From assembly GCA_963779765.1 (NCBI GenBank), contig CAVZZP010000002.1:62001-126000 (forward strand): a stretch of 64,000 nt of DNA. The letters are read 5' to 3'. A model generated the notes under the pieces. The model had not been told where the DNA came from and did not search any database. It worked only from the letters and a program-made list of their open reading frames with translations. Positions 42,240-51,337 of the stretch are shown here, piece after piece. The stretch is from Silicimonas sp963779765 (GTDB taxonomy: Bacteria; Pseudomonadota; Alphaproteobacteria; Rhodobacterales; Rhodobacteraceae). Position numbers and translations under genes: made by a program. The stretch's first letter is position 1. Each line of letters starts with the position of its first letter.

Positions 42240-43249
42240 ATGCAGCATTATTCGCTTCTCGACCTGTCGCCGGTGCCCGAGGGCCATACGGCGGCCGAGG
42301 CCCTTGCCAACACCGTCGACCTGGCGCGCGCCGCCGAGCGCGCGGGCTATCGCCGCTACTGGCTGGCCGAGCACCACAACATGCCGGGCATCGCGAGTGC
42401 CGCCACCGCCGTGGTGATCGGGCATGTCGCGGGGGCCACGAAGACGATCCGGGTCGGTGCGGGCGGGATCATGCTGCCGAACCATGCGCCCCTCGTCGTG
42501 GCCGAGCAGTTCGGCACGCTCGCGACGCTTTATCCGGGGCGGATCGACCTTGGACTGGGCCGCGCGCCGGGAACCGACATGGCGACGGCGCGGGCGCTGC
42601 AGGCGGCACATGGTGCAGGAGGACAGCTTTCCGCAGGATGTGATCGAGCTTCTGGGATACCTGGGCGATGCCGACGCAGGCGCAAAGGTGCAGGCGTTTC
42701 CGGGCACGGGCACGCATGTGCCGGTCTGGATCCTGGGGTCGAGCCTTTATGGCGCGCAACTGGCCGCGCATCTTGGCCTGCCCTATGCCTTCGCGTCCCA
42801 TTTCGCGCCCGGCTACCTCGAACAGGCGGCCGAGACCTATCGGGGCATGTTCCGTCCCTCGCAATGGCTGGACCGGCCGTGGTTCATGATGGCGGCGGGT
42901 GTCTGCGCGGCGGCGACGGATGCCGAGGCCGAGCGGTCTGCGGTCGTCGCAGATCCTGTCCTTCGCGCGGTTGCGGTCGGGCCAGCCCGGCAAGCTGCCG
43001 CCGCCGGACCTGGCCGCCGTCGAGGCATTGCCGGAGGAGATCAAGGCGCAGGTCGCGGGCGCGCTGGCCTGTTCGGCGACAGGGTCGCGGGAGACGGTGC
43101 GGCGTCAGCTCGGCGATCTGGTCGAGGCGTTCCAGCCCGACGAGCTGATGGTGACGGGCATGATCCACGATCACGCCGCGCGGATCCGGTCGTTCGAGAT
43201 CGCGGCGGATGTGCTGCGCGAGATGGCCGAGGTGCGCGAACCCGCCTGA
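42240..43249 (+). pseudogene. Luciferase-like (LLM class) flavin monooxygenase, broken by two frameshifts
   Basis: The intact product would be 335 residues of the MsnO8-type LLM family. The N-terminal part (HYSLLDLSPVPEGHTAAEAL, YWLAEHHNMPGIA, NHAPLVVAEQFGTLATLYPGR) ends in frame 1. The middle (QEDSFPQDVIELLGYLG to MMAAGVCAAATDAEAER) is in frame 2. The end (LRSSQILSFARLRSGQPGKL to MAEVREPA) is in frame 3. Deleting one base near 42601 (CTGCAGGCGG) and one near 42937 (CGGTCTGCGG) restores a continuous protein. Total length minus two bases is an exact multiple of three. Confidence 0.88.
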
Positions 43250-43251
43250 GG

Positions 43252-45142
43252 TCAGCGCTTCGGCATTCCCCTGCCGCGGCCGAGGCGTTTCTGCGCGGCG
43301 ATACGGAAGGGGGCGTTCGGCGCGCCGTAGCCGTCGTAGCCGCCGGTTCTCTGGACCACTTCGAAGAACAGGCCGCCCGCGAAGGGGCGGCTGTAGAACT
43401 GGAAGAAGGCGCCGTCCGCGTCCTCGTCGTAGAGGATGTTCAGCGCCTTCAACTCCTCGATCCGTTCGGGTGGCAGCGGGAAGCGGGCGGCGAGATCCTC
43501 GTAGTAGTTGCCGGTCATGGGCAGAGGTTCGAAGCCCGCGTCCGCCATCGCGCGGGCGGCGGCCAGGATGTCGTCGGTGGCGAAGGCGACGTGCTGGACG
43601 GCGCCGCCGAAGCTTTCGGCGAGGAAGGCGCCCGCAAGGGTCCGGTGCGTCTCGGCCCCGTTCAGCGTGATACGGAGGCTGGCGTCCGGGGTGCGGATCG
43701 CCTGGCTGCGGACGAGGCCGTCGGGGTCGATCACGTCGACCATCGGCGCGCGGTCCATGTCGAAGATCGAGGTGTAGAACAGCGCCCAGCTCAGCATTTC
43801 GTCGTAGTTCATCGTCTCGGCGACGTGGTCCACGCGCGTGAGGCCCGCGCCCGAGGGGGCGGGTCCGTCACCGCCTGTGAATTCGACGGACCAGACGTCC
43901 GAAAGGCCGCTTGCCTCGTCGATGAAGTGCAGGACGCTGCCGCCGACGCCCCGGATGGCGGGGATGTCGAGCTCGCCCGGTCCGACCGACTGGCTGAAGG
44001 GCGAGGCGGCAAGGGCAACTGCGCGGGCGACGGTGTCGGCGGCGCTGCCGACGGTCAGGCCCAGGTCGCAGATCGTGGTGCCGTGGTTGACGTAGGCCGC
44101 ACTGGCGAAGCCCGTCGTCTCGAAGTTCAGGATGATGCGGATGTCGCCCTGCTGCCAGAGGTCGAGGTCCTTGGCGACGTGGCGGCCCACGTGCGTGAAG
44201 CCCATGCTGCGGAGGAGCGCGGCCAGCGCCTTGGCCTCGTCGCCGCGGGTGGCGAATTCGATGAAGGCGACGCCGCCGACGCCGACGCGGGGCGGCAGGT
44301 CGGGCAGCTTCATCGCCACGTCGGGTTCCGACCGGCGCACGTCGTCCATCAGCGCCACGAGCGAGCGATAGCCGTCGCGGGCAAGGCCTTCGGGGCGGCC
44401 GCCGCGGAACTGGTCATTGAAGATCTCGAGGCTGACGGGACCGTCATAGCCCGTGGCCGCGACCGCGCGCATGAAGGCGGTGACGTCGAGGTCGCCCTCG
44501 CCCGGCATGTTGCGGAAGTGGCGCGACCAGTAGAGCAGGTCCATCTGGATCAGCGGCGCGTCGGCGAGCTGCACGAAGAAGATGCGGTCGCCGGGGATGC
44601 GCCGGATGGTCTCGGGGTCGATGCCGCGCCCGAGGGTGTGGAAGCTGTCGAGGATCAGGCCGACGTTCGGATGGTCGGCGCGGCGCACGACTTCCCACGC
44701 GTCGCGGTGGTCGTTGACGTGACGGCCCCAGGCCAGCGCCTCGTAGCCGATGCGCAGGCCCCTGCCCTTCGCGATTTCGCCCAGCTCGGCGAAATCGTCG
44801 GCCATGCGGTCGACCCCGCCGAGGGCCTGCGGATGGGTGGAGGAGCAGATCAGGATCAGGTCGGTGCCAAGCTCGGACATGGTGTCGAACTTGTGCTTCG
44901 CCCGGTCGAAGGCGCGGGCGCGCAGGTCGCCGGTCAGCCCCTCGAAGTCGCGGAACGGCTGGAACAGCGTGATCTCGAGCCCGTGGTCGCGGATCATCGC
45001 GCCGATCTCGCGCGGGCGTGCCGCTGTCGGCGACGAAGTCCTGCTCGAAGATCTCGATGCCGTCGAAGCCCGCCTTGGCGATGGCTTCGAGCTTTTCGCG
45101 CAGCGTGCCCGAGATCGAGACGGTGGCGATCGAGGTCTTCAT
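43252..45142 (-). pseudogene. quiC: 3-dehydroshikimate dehydratase fused to HPPD-like domain (QuiC1 type), one frameshift
   Basis: The intact product would be 629 residues. Residues 1 to about 280 are a TIM-barrel sugar isomerase-like dehydratase (KTSIATVSISGTLREKLEAI, GFDGIEIFEQDF, YEALAWGRHVNDHRDAW) and about 290-620 an hydroxyphenylpyruvate dioxygenase-like VOC domain (FIEFATRGDEAKAL, HVAFATDD, FQFYSRPFAGGLFFEVVQR). This architecture is that of Pseudomonas QuiC1, which converts 3-dehydroshikimate to protocatechuate. One extra base near 45012 breaks the frame between VADSGTP and EIGAMIRDHG. Removing it gives an exact reading frame. Its ATG at 45142 overlaps the dehydrogenase stop. Confidence 0.9.
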
Positions 45143-45993
45143 GCGGTTGCCTCCTCGGCCTGGGCGAGGTCGGTCCTCAGGCGCTCTTGGTCCAGCGGTC
45201 GGCGCGCAAAGTGCGCCCAGGCGTCTACGCCCTGGAAGAAGAACAGCTCGTAGCCCGAGATGACCGTCAGCCCCGCCGCCTCGGCATCTTTCAGGAATTG
45301 CGTGTCGCGGGGGGTGTAGACCGCGTCGAAGGCCCACGACGCGCCGGTCATGGCATGGGCGGGAAGCGGGGTGCCGTCATAGCCGACCATGCCCACGGGC
45401 GTGCCGTTGAGGAGGCCGTCCGCGCCCTTTGCGGCGGTGAGTGTGTCCGATGCGATGACGATCTTCGCCTCTGTCCCGGCGGCGCGGAGGTCGGCCGCCA
45501 GCGCCTCGGCCTTGGCGGCGTCGCGGTCCACGAGACGGATTTCCGTCGCGCCAAGCGCCACCAGCCCGAAGGCCAGCGCGCGGCCGACGCCGCCGGTGCC
45601 GATCAGGCAGGCGACGCCCGGCGGGGTCTCGCCCCGCACTTCGCGATAGGCGGCGATGAAGCCGGAATAGTCGGTGTTGAAGCCTTGCGGCCCCTCTGCG
45701 TCGAAGAGCACCGTGTTCACCGCCCCGATGGCGCGGACGAGCGGGTCGGGGATGGTCACCTTTTTCGCCGCAAGCTCCTTGTAGGGGTAGGTCACGTTGA
45801 TGCCGCGATAGCCCCGGCCCGCACAGCGGTCGAAGACCTCGTCGAACTCCTCGCCCAGATCCTTGGGCACCAGCCGGTCATAGCGCACCGTCAGGCCGCT
45901 CTGCTCGCCCGCGAGGCGGTGCAGGACGGGCGCGCGCGACCGCGCGATGTTGTCGCCGATCAGGCCGAGCTTCAGGTCCGGGTCTGCGCTCAT
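45139..45993 (-). CDS. Quinate/shikimate dehydrogenase, catabolic type
   Basis: A 284-residue shikimate dehydrogenase-family protein. The catalytic Lys72 lies in GINVTYPYKE; the Rossmann motif is GTGGVGRA near residue 137, and the C-terminal block is GYELFFFQGVDAW. The N-terminal substrate loop reads NIARSRAPVLH instead of the biosynthetic SLSPxMHN, as in catabolic quinate/shikimate dehydrogenases (inference). It is directly coupled (ATGA) to the 3-dehydroshikimate dehydratase gene, which supports a role in quinate or shikimate breakdown rather than aromatic amino acid synthesis. Confidence 0.87.
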   Translation of the reverse strand: MSADPDLKLGLIGDNIARSRAPVLHRLAGEQSGLTVRYDRLVPKDLGEEFDEVFDRCAGRGYRGINVTYPYKELAAKKVTIPDPLVRAIGAVNTVLFDAEGPQGFNTDYSGFIAAYREVRGETPPGVACLIGTGGVGRALAFGLVALGATEIRLVDRDAAKAEALAADLRAAGTEAKIVIASDTLTAAKGADGLLNGTPVGMVGYDGTPLPAHAMTGASWAFDAVYTPRDTQFLKDAEAAGLTVISGYELFFFQGVDAWAHFARRPLDQERLRTDLAQAEEATA

Positions 45994-46178
45994 TGCGGGG
46001 CACTCCCTTCAAGGCGTCTTTGCGATCCGTGTCTTGTCGCGTGTTCCTGCCACCTGAGCGAACCCTACCAGCGACAGCGGACTGGTGACCATACCGTAGA
46101 AGTCCGGGCCCGGGTCCTCCGTTCCGAAATCATGGCGGCGGACGGTCATGGAGGAGCCGCTGGAATGGACGGATTACC

Positions 46179-46289
46179 GACATGGCGAGCGTGATGGTCG
46201 GACACTATCCTGCGGGGGGAATCAACCTCGGCCCCGCGCTGACCTTCGGGTTCGTCGCAGGCCGCCACGCCGCCGGAGCCGCCCCGTGA
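46179..46289 (+). pseudogene. C-terminal stump of an FAD-dependent dehydrogenase
   Basis: About 36 codons read DMASVMVGHYPAGGINLGPA and then LTFGFVAGRHAAG, the characteristic C-terminus of flavoproteins of the fumarate reductase/ketosteroid dehydrogenase family. Nothing upstream in the same frame continues the family, so over 90% of the gene is missing. Its stop TGA overlaps the GTG start of the next gene, as in a former operon. The deletion end is near 46179. Confidence 0.8.
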
Positions 46290-47095
46290 CGCGCAGCCTG
46301 TCACTCGCCCACCTGACCGCCATCGACCTGGCGCCGCCTGCGCTGGTCCGCGCGGCGGCCGAGGCCGGGTTCGACGCCGTGGGGCTGCGGCTGATCCGGG
46401 TCACCGAGACGACGCCCGGATACCCCTTGATGGACGACGCGCCGATGATGCGCGAGACGCGGGCGGCGCTGGCGGACAGCGGCCTTTCGGTCCACGACAT
46501 CGAGTTCGTGCGGATCGAGCCCGGCACCGACTTCGATGCGCTGGAGGCGTTTCTCGACGCGGGTGCGACGCTCGGGGCGCGCGAGGTCGTGGTGGCGCCC
46601 TACGATCCCGACCTGTCGCGGCTTGCGGACCGGCTGGCTGAATTCGCCGAACGCGCCGCGACGCGGTCGCTGGGGGTGTCGATGGAGTTCTTTCCCTGGA
46701 CGCCGCCGCGCGACCTGGACGCCGCGCTCGCGCTCGTGACGCAGGCGGGGCCGCGCACCGGGCTTCTGGTCGACGCGCTTCACTTCGACCGCTCGGAGAG
46801 CAGCCTTGAGACGCTGCGGCAGGTGCCTCGCGAAAGGCTGCGCTTCGCGCATCTTTCAGACGCGCCGGTGCATCCGCCCTACTCCGCCGACGAGTTGTTC
46901 CACACGGCGCGCGAGGCCCGCCTGCCGCCCGGCGAAGGACGGATCGATCTTCACGCCTTCCTCGACGCGTTGCCGCCCGACCTGCCCCTTGGCGTCGAGG
47001 TGCCGATGACCGCTCTCTGCGCCGCCGAGGGTCCCGCCGCCGCAATCCCCCGCGCCATCGCCGGCGCCAGACGCCTATTGGGAGAGAGACCATGA
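46286..47095 (+). CDS. Sugar phosphate isomerase/epimerase-like TIM-barrel protein
   Basis: A 269-residue AP-endonuclease 2-fold protein. LSLAHLTAIDLAPPALVRAAAEAGFDAVGLR at the start, then EVVVAPYDPD, GVSMEFFPWTP, GLLVDALHFDRSE and LRFAHLSDAPV with candidate metal ligands Glu, Asp, His. The GTG at 46286 is chosen because it overlaps the stop of the FAD stump (GTGA) and begins family sequence. The substrate is probably a hydroxylated ring or sugar acid (inference from neighbours). It overlaps the BKACE gene by four bases. Confidence 0.82.
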   Translation: MTRSLSLAHLTAIDLAPPALVRAAAEAGFDAVGLRLIRVTETTPGYPLMDDAPMMRETRAALADSGLSVHDIEFVRIEPGTDFDALEAFLDAGATLGAREVVVAPYDPDLSRLADRLAEFAERAATRSLGVSMEFFPWTPPRDLDAALALVTQAGPRTGLLVDALHFDRSESSLETLRQVPRERLRFAHLSDAPVHPPYSADELFHTAREARLPPGEGRIDLHAFLDALPPDLPLGVEVPMTALCAAEGPAAAIPRAIAGARRLLGERP

Positions 47096-47926
47096 CCACC
47101 CCCGCCATCATCTGCGTCGCCATCACCGGATCGCTGCCCACGAAGGCCGTGAACCCCGCGGTGCCGATCACCGTCGCCGAGCAGGTCGAAAGCACGCAGG
47201 CCGCGTTCGAGGCGGGTGCGACCATCGTCCACGCGCATGTCCGCAACGACGACGAGACGCCTTCGTCGGACCCCGAGAAGTTCGCGCGGCTGAAGGAGGG
47301 GTTGGACAAGCATTGCCCCGGCATGATCGTCCAGTTCTCGACCGGAGGGCGGTCAGGCGCGGGACAGGCGCGCGGCGGGATGCTGCCCCTCAGGCCCGAC
47401 ATGGCGTCGCTGTCGGTGGGGTCGAACAACTTCCCGACCCGCGTCTACGAGAACCCGCCCGACCTCGTGGATTGGCTCGCCTCCGAAATGAAGGCGCATG
47501 GCGTCATGCCCGAGATCGAGGCGTTCGATCTGTCGCACATTTTTCAGGCCGCGAAGATGCACGCGGACGGCAGGTTGCCCGGACGGCCCTATGTCCAGTT
47601 CGTCATGGGGGTGAAGAACGCCATGCCGGTCGATCGCGAGGTCTTCGAGTTCTACATCCACACGGTGAAGCGGTTCTTCGGCGAGGACGCGCCCTGGTGC
47701 GCGGCCGGGATCGGCGCCGAGCAGGTCACGCTGAACAGGTGGGCGGCCGAGGCGGGCGGGCACCTGCGCACAGGGCTGGAGGACAACGTGCGGATGGACA
47801 AGACGACGCTTGCGCCATCGAACGCGGCCCTTGTGGAGCGCGCGGCGCGGATCGTCGAGGAGGCGGGGCGTCGCGTCGCCACGGTGGCCGAGGCGCGGGC
47901 GTTGCTGGGGCTGCGCGGCGGCCTGA
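47092..47926 (+). CDS. BKACE family enzyme (3-keto-5-aminohexanoate cleavage type), probable frameshift at the end
   Basis: A beta-keto acid cleavage enzyme that splits a 3-keto acid with acetyl-CoA. Zn-binding His47 and His49 lie in GATIVHAHVRND; further motifs are QFSTGGRSG, SLSVGSNNFP, MPEIEAFDLSH and GGHLRTGLEDNVRMDKTTLA. The protein should end after VATVAEARALLGLRGG at about 275 residues, but the frame has no stop there and would run far into convergent genes. A TGA at 47924-47926 becomes in-frame if one base is restored just before it, which I take as the true end. It overlaps the TIM-barrel gene by four bases (ATGA). Confidence 0.83.
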
Positions 47927-47930
47927 CGGC

Positions 47931-48813
47931 TCAGGCGTTCCAGATCACCCGCGCCGAGATCCGCGACGCCATAGCCCGCGAGACGGGCGGCGCGGTCGCG
48001 GAAGGCGTCCGTCCGCGCGAAGGCCATCAGCGCCTGCATCGGCGGCTCGAACCACGAACGGCGGTCGATCAGAAGATCGAACCTCTCTTCGATCAGGGGT
48101 ACGAAGGCGAGGCCGTAGGGCTGCGCCACCGCCTCCATCCCGAAGGCCACGTCGGCGTCGCCTTGCTGGACGGCGAGAACGACGTCCTGCTCGCTGCGGC
48201 AGGGCGCGGTGGCGGTCAGGGTGCTTTCATCGACGCTATGCTCGGCGAGAAGGTGGCGGAACAGCACCTCGGCCCCTGCCTCGGGCTGGCGGCGCGCGAC
48301 GCGAAGCCCTTCCAGCCGCTCGGGGCCGGTGACGCTGTCTTTCAGGTCGGGGCGAAGGACGAGGCCGCGCGTGCGCGACACCCACCTGACGAGAACGGCG
48401 TCCTGCGAGGCGACCGACGCCTTCGCCGTGGCGACGTTCCAGCCGCCGTCCGGCTCGCGGACGTGCAGTCCGGCCGCCGCGCCCTCGCCCGCTGCAAAGC
48501 GCCTGAGACCGTCGAGCGAGGAATCGAACATCGTCGCGAAGCCGGAGCGCGACTCGCGGAGTGCCCAGTCCAGCAACGGGTCGTGGCTGCCGAGGAAGAT
48601 GTCGGGCCGGCGTGCGGGCGCGGTCAGACCGCTTTTCGTCCGCTCGATCCAGGCGCGCACCTGATCGGCGGGAAACAGAAGCTTGCCCGTCGCGCGGGAG
48701 CACGGCACCTGGCCCGAGGAGGCGAGGTCATAGACCTTGCGCTCCTTGATCCTCAGAAGCTCGGCCAGTTCCCGGACCGTCAGGAATTCGTGGGGGTGGT
48801 GGGTGTCCGCCAT
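47931..48813 (-). CDS. HTH plus periplasmic-binding-domain regulator, probably Mo/W-linked; frameshift near the end
   Basis: A protein of about 293 residues. An excisionase/MerR-like helix-turn-helix (FLTVRELAELLRIKERKVYDLASSG, then GKLLFPADQVRAWI) is followed by a PBP-like ligand domain (DIFLGSHDPLLDWALRES, QDVVLAVQQGDADVAFG, YGLAFVPLIEERFDLLIDR). Related proteins sit next to molybdate/tungstate or molybdoenzyme genes. The family end is GRVIWNA; here it appears only if one G near 47952 is removed, giving a TGA at 47931-47933. It follows tupA on the same strand by 63 bases. Confidence 0.83.
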
Positions 48814-48876
48814 GCAGCCACCTTACCCGGCCCGCGCGGCGCGGCAAGCGGGGGTGGTGGCCCCCGCCCGCGGGAG

Positions 48877-49689
48877 TCACTCGGGCGCGTTCGGGAAGAA
48901 CAACTGCTGGTCGTTGATCTGGTAGCCCGCGATGGCGTCCTGGCCTGCGTCGGACAGAAGCCAGTCGATGAAGGTCTGGCCTTCCTCGGCCTTCACCGAA
49001 GGGCACTTTTCGGGATTCACGAGGATCACACCGTACTGGTTGAAGAGGTCGGTGTCGCCTTCGACCGCCACGTCGTAGTCCTGCTTGTTCTCGAAGCTGA
49101 TCCAGGTCGCGCGGTCGGTGAGGACATAGGCGCCCATGCCGATGCCGGTATTGAGCGTGGCGCCCATGCCGGAGCCGGTCTCGCGGTACCACTCGCCCGA
49201 GGCCGACTTCGGGTCGACGCCTGCCGAGTTCCAAAGCGCCAGTTCCGCCTTGTGGGTGCCCGAGTCGTCTCCGCGCGAGGCGAAGGGAGCGCCGGTCTCG
49301 GCGATCTTCGCCAGCGCGCCCTGCACGTCGTCGGTGCCGTTCACGCCGGCGGGGTCCTCCGTCGGGCCGACGATGACGAAGTCGTTGTACATCAGGTCCG
49401 TGCGCATGACGCCGCCGCCGTCCGCGACGAACTTCTCCTCGGCACTCTTGGCGTGGACCAGAAGCACGTCGCCGTCGCAGTTGGCCGCGTTGCCGATGGC
49501 CTGGCCCGTGCCGACCGCGACCACGTTGACCTCGATGCCGGTCTCGCCCTCGAAAATCGGGAGAAGGTAGTCGTAGAGGCCCGAGTTCGCCGTCGAGGTC
49601 GTGGACTGCACGATGATCGATTCGGCGAAGGCGCCGCCCGCGGTCATTGCGATCGACGAGGCGATCGCGAGTTTTGTCATCAAATTCAT
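48877..49689 (-). CDS. tupA: Tungstate ABC transporter substrate-binding protein
   Basis: A 270-residue periplasmic protein with a signal peptide (cleavage near GAFAES). The anion-binding segments are VQSTTSTANSGLYDYLLPIF at the start of the mature chain, TGQAIGNAANCDGDVLLVHA and FASRGDDSGTHKAEL, all TupA hallmarks that separate it from ModA and WtpA. The ATG at 49689 begins MNLMTKLAIASS. It is transcribed with tupC and tupB. Confidence 0.92.
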   Translation of the reverse strand: MNLMTKLAIASSIAMTAGGAFAESIIVQSTTSTANSGLYDYLLPIFEGETGIEVNVVAVGTGQAIGNAANCDGDVLLVHAKSAEEKFVADGGGVMRTDLMYNDFVIVGPTEDPAGVNGTDDVQGALAKIAETGAPFASRGDDSGTHKAELALWNSAGVDPKSASGEWYRETGSGMGATLNTGIGMGAYVLTDRATWISFENKQDYDVAVEGDTDLFNQYGVILVNPEKCPSVKAEEGQTFIDWLLSDAGQDAIAGYQINDQQLFFPNAPE

Positions 49690-49711
49690 TGGTCTGTGAC
49701 CCTTTCCTGCA

Positions 49712-50452
49712 TCAAAGAACATATCGCCCCGCGAGATAGGCCGTGGCCTCGCCGCTGTGCGGTGCGTCGAAAAACCGGGCCGCGTCGCACCTTTCGACCA
49801 GACGGCCCCGCGCGAGGAAGGCCACGTCGGAGGCCAGACGACGCGCCTGGGCGACGTCGTGGGTGACGAGGATGACGCGAACGCCCTCGCCCGCGATTTC
49901 GGTGATTGCCGTCTCGATGGTCAGCGCGGAGGCCGGATCGAGGCTGGCTGTCGGCTCGTCGAGGAAAAGGACCTGCGGACGGGTCGCAAGGGCGCGTGCA
50001 AGGGCCAGACGCTGCTGCTGGCCGCCCGAGAGACGGCGGGCGGATTCGCCCGAGCGTTCGAGAAGGCCTACCCGGGCGAGGCAGGCGTCGCGCCACTCGG
50101 CATCGCGGATGCCCCGCGCCTTCAGGGCGAAGTCGACATTGGCGGCCACGGAGCGCCGCAGCAGCACGGGCGCCTGGAAGACCATCGCCTGCCGCAGACG
50201 GTCGCGGTCGGTCAGCGTGGCGCCGTCCAGCGTCACGCGCCCCGACGTGGGCGTCTGTAAGCCGTGGAGACAGCGCAGGAGAAGGGTCTTGCCAGCCCCG
50301 TTCGGTCCCATGACGACGGAAACGCCGCCGCCTTCGAACCGCAGGCTCACGTCGTCCAGCCGCCGCGTGCCCCCTATGTCGAGGCTGAGATTTTCCGCCC
50401 CGACGATGGCGCCCGTGTCGGTCATCCGTGTCTCGCGCGCCAGGTCACGCAT
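49712..50452 (-). CDS. tupC: Tungstate ABC transporter ATP-binding protein
   Basis: A 246-residue ATPase: Walker A GPNGAGKT, Q-loop VFQAPVLLRRS, signature LSGGQQQR, Walker B VLFLDEPTASLD, H-loop VTHDVAQA. The ATG at 50452 overlaps the tupB stop by eight bases; an ATG at 50425 is an alternative start closer to the conserved part. Gene order tupB-tupC-tupA on this strand differs from the common tupABC. Confidence 0.92.
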   Translation of the reverse strand: MRDLARETRMTDTGAIVGAENLSLDIGGTRRLDDVSLRFEGGGVSVVMGPNGAGKTLLLRCLHGLQTPTSGRVTLDGATLTDRDRLRQAMVFQAPVLLRRSVAANVDFALKARGIRDAEWRDACLARVGLLERSGESARRLSGGQQQRLALARALATRPQVLFLDEPTASLDPASALTIETAITEIAGEGVRVILVTHDVAQARRLASDVAFLARGRLVERCDAARFFDAPHSGEATAYLAGRYVL

Positions 50453-51143
50453 GGGCCACCCGTTCGCCGGGAAGGCGCAGCGCCTGAACGCCTGCATTCA
50501 CGCCGAGTGCGATCACCATGAGGACGAGGCCGAGCGCCAGCGCGAGAGGCAGGTCGCCCTTCGAGGTCTCGAGAGCGATGGCGGTGGTCATCACGCGCGT
50601 CAGGTGGTCGATGTTGCCGCCCACGATCATCACCGCGCCGACCTCGGCCACGGCGCGGCCGAAGCCCGCCATCGCGACGGTCAGCAGCGAGAAGCGGCCG
50701 TCCCACAGAAGCGCGCCCATGCTCTGCCAGCGCGTCAGGCCGAGCGAGCGGAACTGGTCGGCGTATTCGCGGTGCAGGTCTTCGATCACCTGCCTTGAGA
50801 GTGCCGCAACGATTGGGGTGATGAGGACCGTCTGCGCCACGATCATCGCCGTGGGCGTGTAGAGAAGGCCGAGGAAGCCGAGCGGGCCGGAGCGGCTGAG
50901 GTGGAGGTAGACGAGAAGGCCCACCACCACCGGCGGCAGTCCCATCAGCGCGTTCAGCGCGACGAGCGCCGCGCCCCGTCCGGGGAATCGGGCGACGGCG
51001 AGGAAGGCGCCGAGGGTCAGGCCGAGGATGCAGGCGACGGCGGTCGCGGTCAGGCTGACGCGCAGCGAGAGAAGCACGATCTCGAAGAGGTCGGCATCGC
51101 CTCGGGCAACAAGCCCCAATGCGAGGGCTATGGCCTCTGCCAT
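50445..51143 (-). CDS. tupB: Tungstate ABC transporter permease
   Basis: A 232-residue inner-membrane protein with about five helices. The cytoplasmic EAA loop is DQFRSLGLTRWQSMGALLWDGR, and the TupB-like segment AVAEVGAVMIVGGNIDHLTRVMTTAI is clear. The ATG at 51143 has GGAGG upstream. It is first in the tup operon and is divergent from the MOT1 gene across 194 bases. Confidence 0.9.
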   Translation of the reverse strand: MAEAIALALGLVARGDADLFEIVLLSLRVSLTATAVACILGLTLGAFLAVARFPGRGAALVALNALMGLPPVVVGLLVYLHLSRSGPLGFLGLLYTPTAMIVAQTVLITPIVAALSRQVIEDLHREYADQFRSLGLTRWQSMGALLWDGRFSLLTVAMAGFGRAVAEVGAVMIVGGNIDHLTRVMTTAIALETSKGDLPLALALGLVLMVIALGVNAGVQALRLPGERVAHA

Positions 51144-51217
51144 ATCGTGCAAATCCTCCCCCTTTCTTTGCATGATTTACGCCGACAACCCTAGTTGCGG
51201 TAATTCGTGCGTGCAAC

Positions 51218-51239
51218 ATCGCATTCCTGATGATGCGAT
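51218..51239. promoter_or_regulatory. Palindrome in the tupB/MOT1 divergent region, candidate metal-regulator site
   Basis: ATCGCAT at 51218-51224 pairs with ATGCGAT at 51233-51239 across eight bases. It lies between two divergent oxyanion transport genes and could serve both. It does not match the classic ModE box (TATATA core), so a different regulator such as the HTH protein of this locus is more likely (inference). Confidence 0.5.
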
Positions 51240-51337
51240 AAGCCCCGCAAATGCAGGCTGCTCTTGCGTTTTCGGCTTCTCACCGGGGTCGTGGCGTGGA
51301 ATCCTTGCGTGACCCCTGACGAGGAACCGCGAAAATC

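Noticed and set aside
42424..46194. A plus-strand open frame of 1256 codons over the LLM, quiC and dehydrogenase genes
   Set aside because: Only its first part carries LLM middle-segment sequence; the rest is antisense to QuiC and the dehydrogenase, with low-complexity Arg/Ala/Gly composition typical of GC-rich antiframes.
47092..49866. A 924-codon continuation of the BKACE frame
   Set aside because: After residue 275 it is antisense to the HTH regulator and tupA and has no family sequence; best explained by a one-base shift at the BKACE end.
51218..51239. Classic ModE operator
   Set aside because: It is a good palindrome but lacks the TATATA-type core of ModE boxes, so I list it only as a candidate site for an unnamed regulator.
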